Made by a program: the position numbers and the translations under genes. A stretch of DNA of 64,000 bases from Nomascus leucogenys (lineage: Eukaryota > Chordata > Mammalia > Primates > Hylobatidae), in assembly GCF_006542625.1 (NCBI RefSeq), contig NC_044392.1, forward strand, positions 92,135,334-92,199,333, given 5' to 3'. Positions 61,041 through 64,000 of this stretch are shown in pieces. The notes below the pieces were generated by a model. It was not told the DNA's origin and did no database searches. It saw only the letters and a program-made list of their open reading frames with translations. The first letter of the stretch is position 1. Every line of letters starts with the position of its first letter.

Positions 61041-61125
61041 CAGATGCACCCAGAAATGATGTTTTACCAGCTCTCTAGGTATCCTTTAATCCAGTCAAGT
61101 TGACACCTAAAATTAAACATCATAA
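61041..61125 (-). repeat. LTR-like repeat, copy 4, second part (split)
   Basis: 'cacagatgcacccagaaatgatg', 'ttaatccagtcaagttgacac' and 'aattaaacatcat' complete copy 4. About 20-25 bases seem missing at the junction. Confidence 0.75.
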
Positions 61126-61129
61126 ACCT

Positions 61130-62080
61130 CTACACCGAGGTACACACATTATCAAAAAAATAAAACCTAGTAATGCAAATTTTAAAATATGATATAAATT
61201 GTTGTTTCCTAAAAAAAATGTACGCTATGTGAAAATAAAGATTATTCACTGACTTGATCTGCCTCTCCTCTTGTACATACAGGCTTAATAGTTTCTTGCC
61301 AGCTGCATAGCATGGAAGGACCTGAAATTGACAAGATAACTCAGAGCATGGCACTGTTCTGATGCTGCCCTAGAGATAGCTGGTAAACTCTTATCCATGA
61401 CATTTAACAAAGATTTGGAAGATGGAAGGAAATTACTGCTTATGTTAAAATGGAAAAAATAATTAATCAACAGAAAATTAGAGGAAGTCAGAAAAGAAGC
61501 ATAGCTCAAGTAGATAATAAATTTGAGTAATTTGGGCTACCAAAATAACCCACATATTCCTGGCAGCATTAATTATTCAGGTTAGTGTTTTACTTTGAGC
61601 TTATTGAATAATTGTAAAATTTGTACTTATTTTTGTTTCACATATTTATGGTTGATATTAATTGTGAATTTTAAAGCTTTATTTTTAACAAACTTTAAAT
61701 ATTACTTTTGGTTTCAAGGTTGATTATTGACTGGTATACCAATAATTCTGTTCCTTCATTCTGCATTTAAAAGATATGTGTATTTACAAAGTAAATTCAA
61801 ACCAGCTCAAGATTTTCATGTGGCTCTTTAAAGATATTATAAAGATAACATCTTGTGGAGTACTAACTAAACAATAGCTTTATTCTTCTTGTCTTATTAT
61901 TGTAACTTTTCATTTTTGATAGCACATTTTGCTCTTTGTGGTAATGACTGTAATCTGAATAGTTAGTTGTTAGACCTGAAAGAGTAACTGCCAGCAGAAA
62001 TCCATGAAAGTGAATTAATTAACACGCTTTATAACGAAGGGGAAAAATTTCAAAACCACTTTTCTTTATGTATTTACATG
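61130..62080. other. unique AT-rich noncoding stretch
   Basis: No gene or repeat recognised. Confidence 0.4.
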
Positions 62081-62086
62081 GTCACC

Positions 62087-62536
62087 ATACTAGTTTGTAG
62101 GGCGGCCATAACAGGTTAGTAGAAACAGTGGCTTAAAAGAATAGAAAGTCATTCTGTTGCGTTTCTGGAGGACAGAAGTCTGAAATCAGGATGTTAGCAA
62201 GGGCTTGCTCACCTCGAAGGCTCTAAGCGGGTATCCTTCCTTGCCCCTTCCAGCTTCTGATGGCCGGAAGCATTCCTTGGTCTGTGGTTACATCACTCCA
62301 GTCTCGGCCTCCGTCTCCATGTGGCCTGCTCTTCTCTGTGCATCTCTCCTGTGTCTCTTATAACGACACTTGTCATTGGATTTAGAGCCCACTGGGATAA
62401 TCCAGGATGATCTCATCTCAAGATCCTTAATTACATCTGCGAAGATCCTTTTCCCAAATAAGGTCACATTCACGGGCTCGTGGGATTAGGACACAGACAT
62501 ATCTTTTTGGGGTGGGGCATCATTCAATCTGTTAAA
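62087..62536 (-). repeat. MLT1-type LTR, antisense
   Basis: 'actagtttgtagggcggccataac', 'gaggacagaagtctgaaatcagg', 'gggataatccaggatgatctc', 'cccaaataaggtcacattcac' and 'catcattcaatctgtt' give nearly the whole MLT1 LTR in reverse. Confidence 0.88.
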
Positions 62537-62539
62537 GTC

Positions 62540-63220
62540 GAAGCTTTCTCTTCACATACCGCCCACCATTAAATGGCTCTTCTGTACTGTTACTGCAGGG
62601 GAAGGGGACTAGAACACTCTGTTATTGGTGGCATTTCAAAGTCCCATTCACAGTGACCATGTGACTGGGATGATAAAGTTCTGGAGAGTGACCTTTAACT
62701 TCCATATGTTATAGTTTTGTTGAGGAAGACCCAGTGTCACACTGCTGATGTCCTGGGGCATCAATTACCACTAGTTTTTTAGGAGTTTTACTAACTACAT
62801 GTGTCTCTTGTTATGGAAGCTTCACCAGCAACTATCATGTCCTCCCTCTCTTGTTTCTCCTGTCTGCCTTGAAAACATCCTTCTTTTATTAGGTTATTTA
62901 AGAGGTTTTTTGAGTTTCTTATTTGTTTTGTTTTTCCATAAGTCTGGGCTTCTGTCAGAAATCAGAAGGCCTCCATTGTTCTGGGACAATGTGTTGAGTA
63001 TCACCTTTTCAAATAACAAACCCTCGTTGGGAAAAAACCTACCATATTTGCTCCAATTTAAGATTTTTTCATGCACGTAAAGCAGGCAAAATAAAAGGGA
63101 GAGTTTCAACCCTTTTCACTTATGTAACTTACCACTGGAAGATTTTACTGCATTTTATTTTATACCTCAGGACAAGATTGAGAACTGATCCGTAAGATGG
63201 AGAACTGGTAAAGGCAGTCC
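62540..63220. other. noncoding stretch, unassigned
   Basis: No gene recognised. Part of it could be the 5' half of the LTR that follows. Confidence 0.35.
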
Positions 63221-63224
63221 CTAT

Positions 63225-63775
63225 CTGCCCATGCCATGCCCACAAACAATTTTATTCTTCATCTATTTCCTTCTGAGCACTTAGCCAATCAGAGCCAAGG
63301 CTGGCAGATCAGTGAGCTCCCAGCTGAAGAATTAATCTTGCTGATATAAACCGAGTTTCAGTATGCCTATATAAGAGGTTAACGTATCCTTACTCCTCAG
63401 AGACAGGACAACAGAAGCTTCCAGTCTGGGACTCTCCTAGACCTCACCTGCAGTGATGCATGTGTCTCTCCCTTTGGCTGGCACTGGTATGTATCCCTTC
63501 ACCCTAAAAAAACTGGAATGACAAGTATAGCACTTTCCTGAGTTCTGTAGATTACTTTAGTGAATTATTGAGTCTGGAGGATTCATGGGAACCCCTGACT
63601 TTGTAGCCAGTTGGAAAGAAGTGTGGGTGGTCTGTGGAACCCCAGCTTGTGGGTGAAGTGAGGTTAGCCTCATGGAGGACTGTGCCCTTAATCTGTGAAG
63701 TGTAGCCCAGCTCCAGGTATTGATGTCAGAAGTCATTGCAGCCCCAAATTCACTGCTTATTACCAAGTATTTCTT
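63225..63775 (+). repeat. ERV LTR (possibly ERVL class)
   Basis: 'agccaatcagagccaagg', 'gatcagtgagctcccagc', a TATATAAGA box, 'ctccctttggctgg', 'tatgtatcccttcaccct', 'tatagcactttcctgagttctg' and 'tgtagccagttggaaag' follow the order of an ERV LTR. The 5' limit is unsure. Family name not assigned. Confidence 0.6.
63285..63376 (+). promoter_or_regulatory. CCAAT and TATA boxes of the LTR promoter
   Basis: CCAAT at 63285-63289 and TATATAAGA at 63368-63376, about 80 bp apart and on the same strand. Transcription, if any, would start near 63400. A consensus-like splice donor (ctg/gtatgt) follows at 63487. The usual AATAAA downstream is degenerate (ctaaaaaaac near 63504). Activity is not shown. Confidence 0.5.
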
Positions 63776-63779
63776 ACAG

Positions 63780-64000
63780 TGAATTAGTTTCCTATTGCCA
63801 CTGTCACAAATCACCACAAACTTAATGGCTAAAAACAATACAAATATATTATCTTACAGTCTTAGAGCTTAGAGGTCTAAAATGGGTTGATAGGTGCTGT
63901 GCTTCTTCTGAAGGCTCCAGGGAAGAATAGGGCACCTTGTCTTTTTTAGCTTTTAGAGTTTACCGGCATTCCTTAGTTCATCTTACCCCCTTCACTCCTT
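63780..64000 (-). repeat. MLT1-type LTR, antisense, cut by the window edge
   Basis: 'gaattagtttcctattgccac', 'caccacaaacttaatggc', 'atattatcttacagtc' and 'ggcattccttagttcatc' follow the same antisense MaLR pattern as 8292-8806. Confidence 0.8.

Overview
The window is nuclear DNA of a primate, most likely human or ape. It carries AluS- and AluY-type SINEs, primate-type L1 pieces, THE1/MST/MLT1 (MaLR) LTRs, MIR and MER5A fragments and Tigger-type DNA transposons in an AT-rich background. I recognise no protein-coding gene, tRNA, rRNA, snRNA or CRISPR array. Every open frame I looked at is short, and most of the longer ones lie inside a repeat. The window reads as intergenic or deep intronic sequence. 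All repeat calls come from recalled family patterns, not a search, so subfamily names are provisional and most outer edges are uncertain by about 5-30 bases.

Layout. 1-5 kb: mostly unique AT-rich DNA with an L1M 3' end and a cruciform-prone AT tract at 3.7 kb. 5.1-11.9 kb: dense in repeats: an LTR-like element, a Tigger2-type transposon with intact TA duplications, an MLT1 LTR split by a second LTR, an LTR carrying a 100-bp-arm palindrome at 10.2-10.4 kb, another MLT1 and another L1M 3' end. 12-19 kb: largely unique. 19-25 kb: scattered old repeats (L1M, LTRs, MER5A, MIR) and one Alu. 25-29.6 kb: mostly unique. 29.6-33.8 kb: a 2.3-kb broken L1 with both ends missing, then a tail-to-tail inverted Alu pair and an old LTR. 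34-46 kb: mostly unique, with MIRs, one AluY, one MLT1A-like LTR and a (CA)n; 36.65-37.95 kb looks like conserved noncoding DNA. 47-52.5 kb: stacked elements: an old L1M/HAL1 ORF1 region with a nearby inverted copy, L1M, Alu, an LTR split by a Tigger-type transposon, and a MaLR LTR carrying a 5'-inverted L1 that lost its 3' end. 53-60 kb: mostly unique with MIRs. 60.3-64 kb: an LTR split by THE1, an MLT1, an ERV LTR that keeps CCAAT and TATA boxes, and the start of another MLT1.

No genes work together here. What the sequence offers is a layered insertion history: which element sits in which, where junctions lost DNA, and where inverted copies can fold. One LTR-like family that I could not name occurs four times (5.2, 9.9, 49.6 and 60.3 kb), and three of those copies are rearranged or split. 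I found no candidate for a new biological system. The palindrome, the nested junctions and the repeat-free candidate regulatory blocks are the most useful leads.
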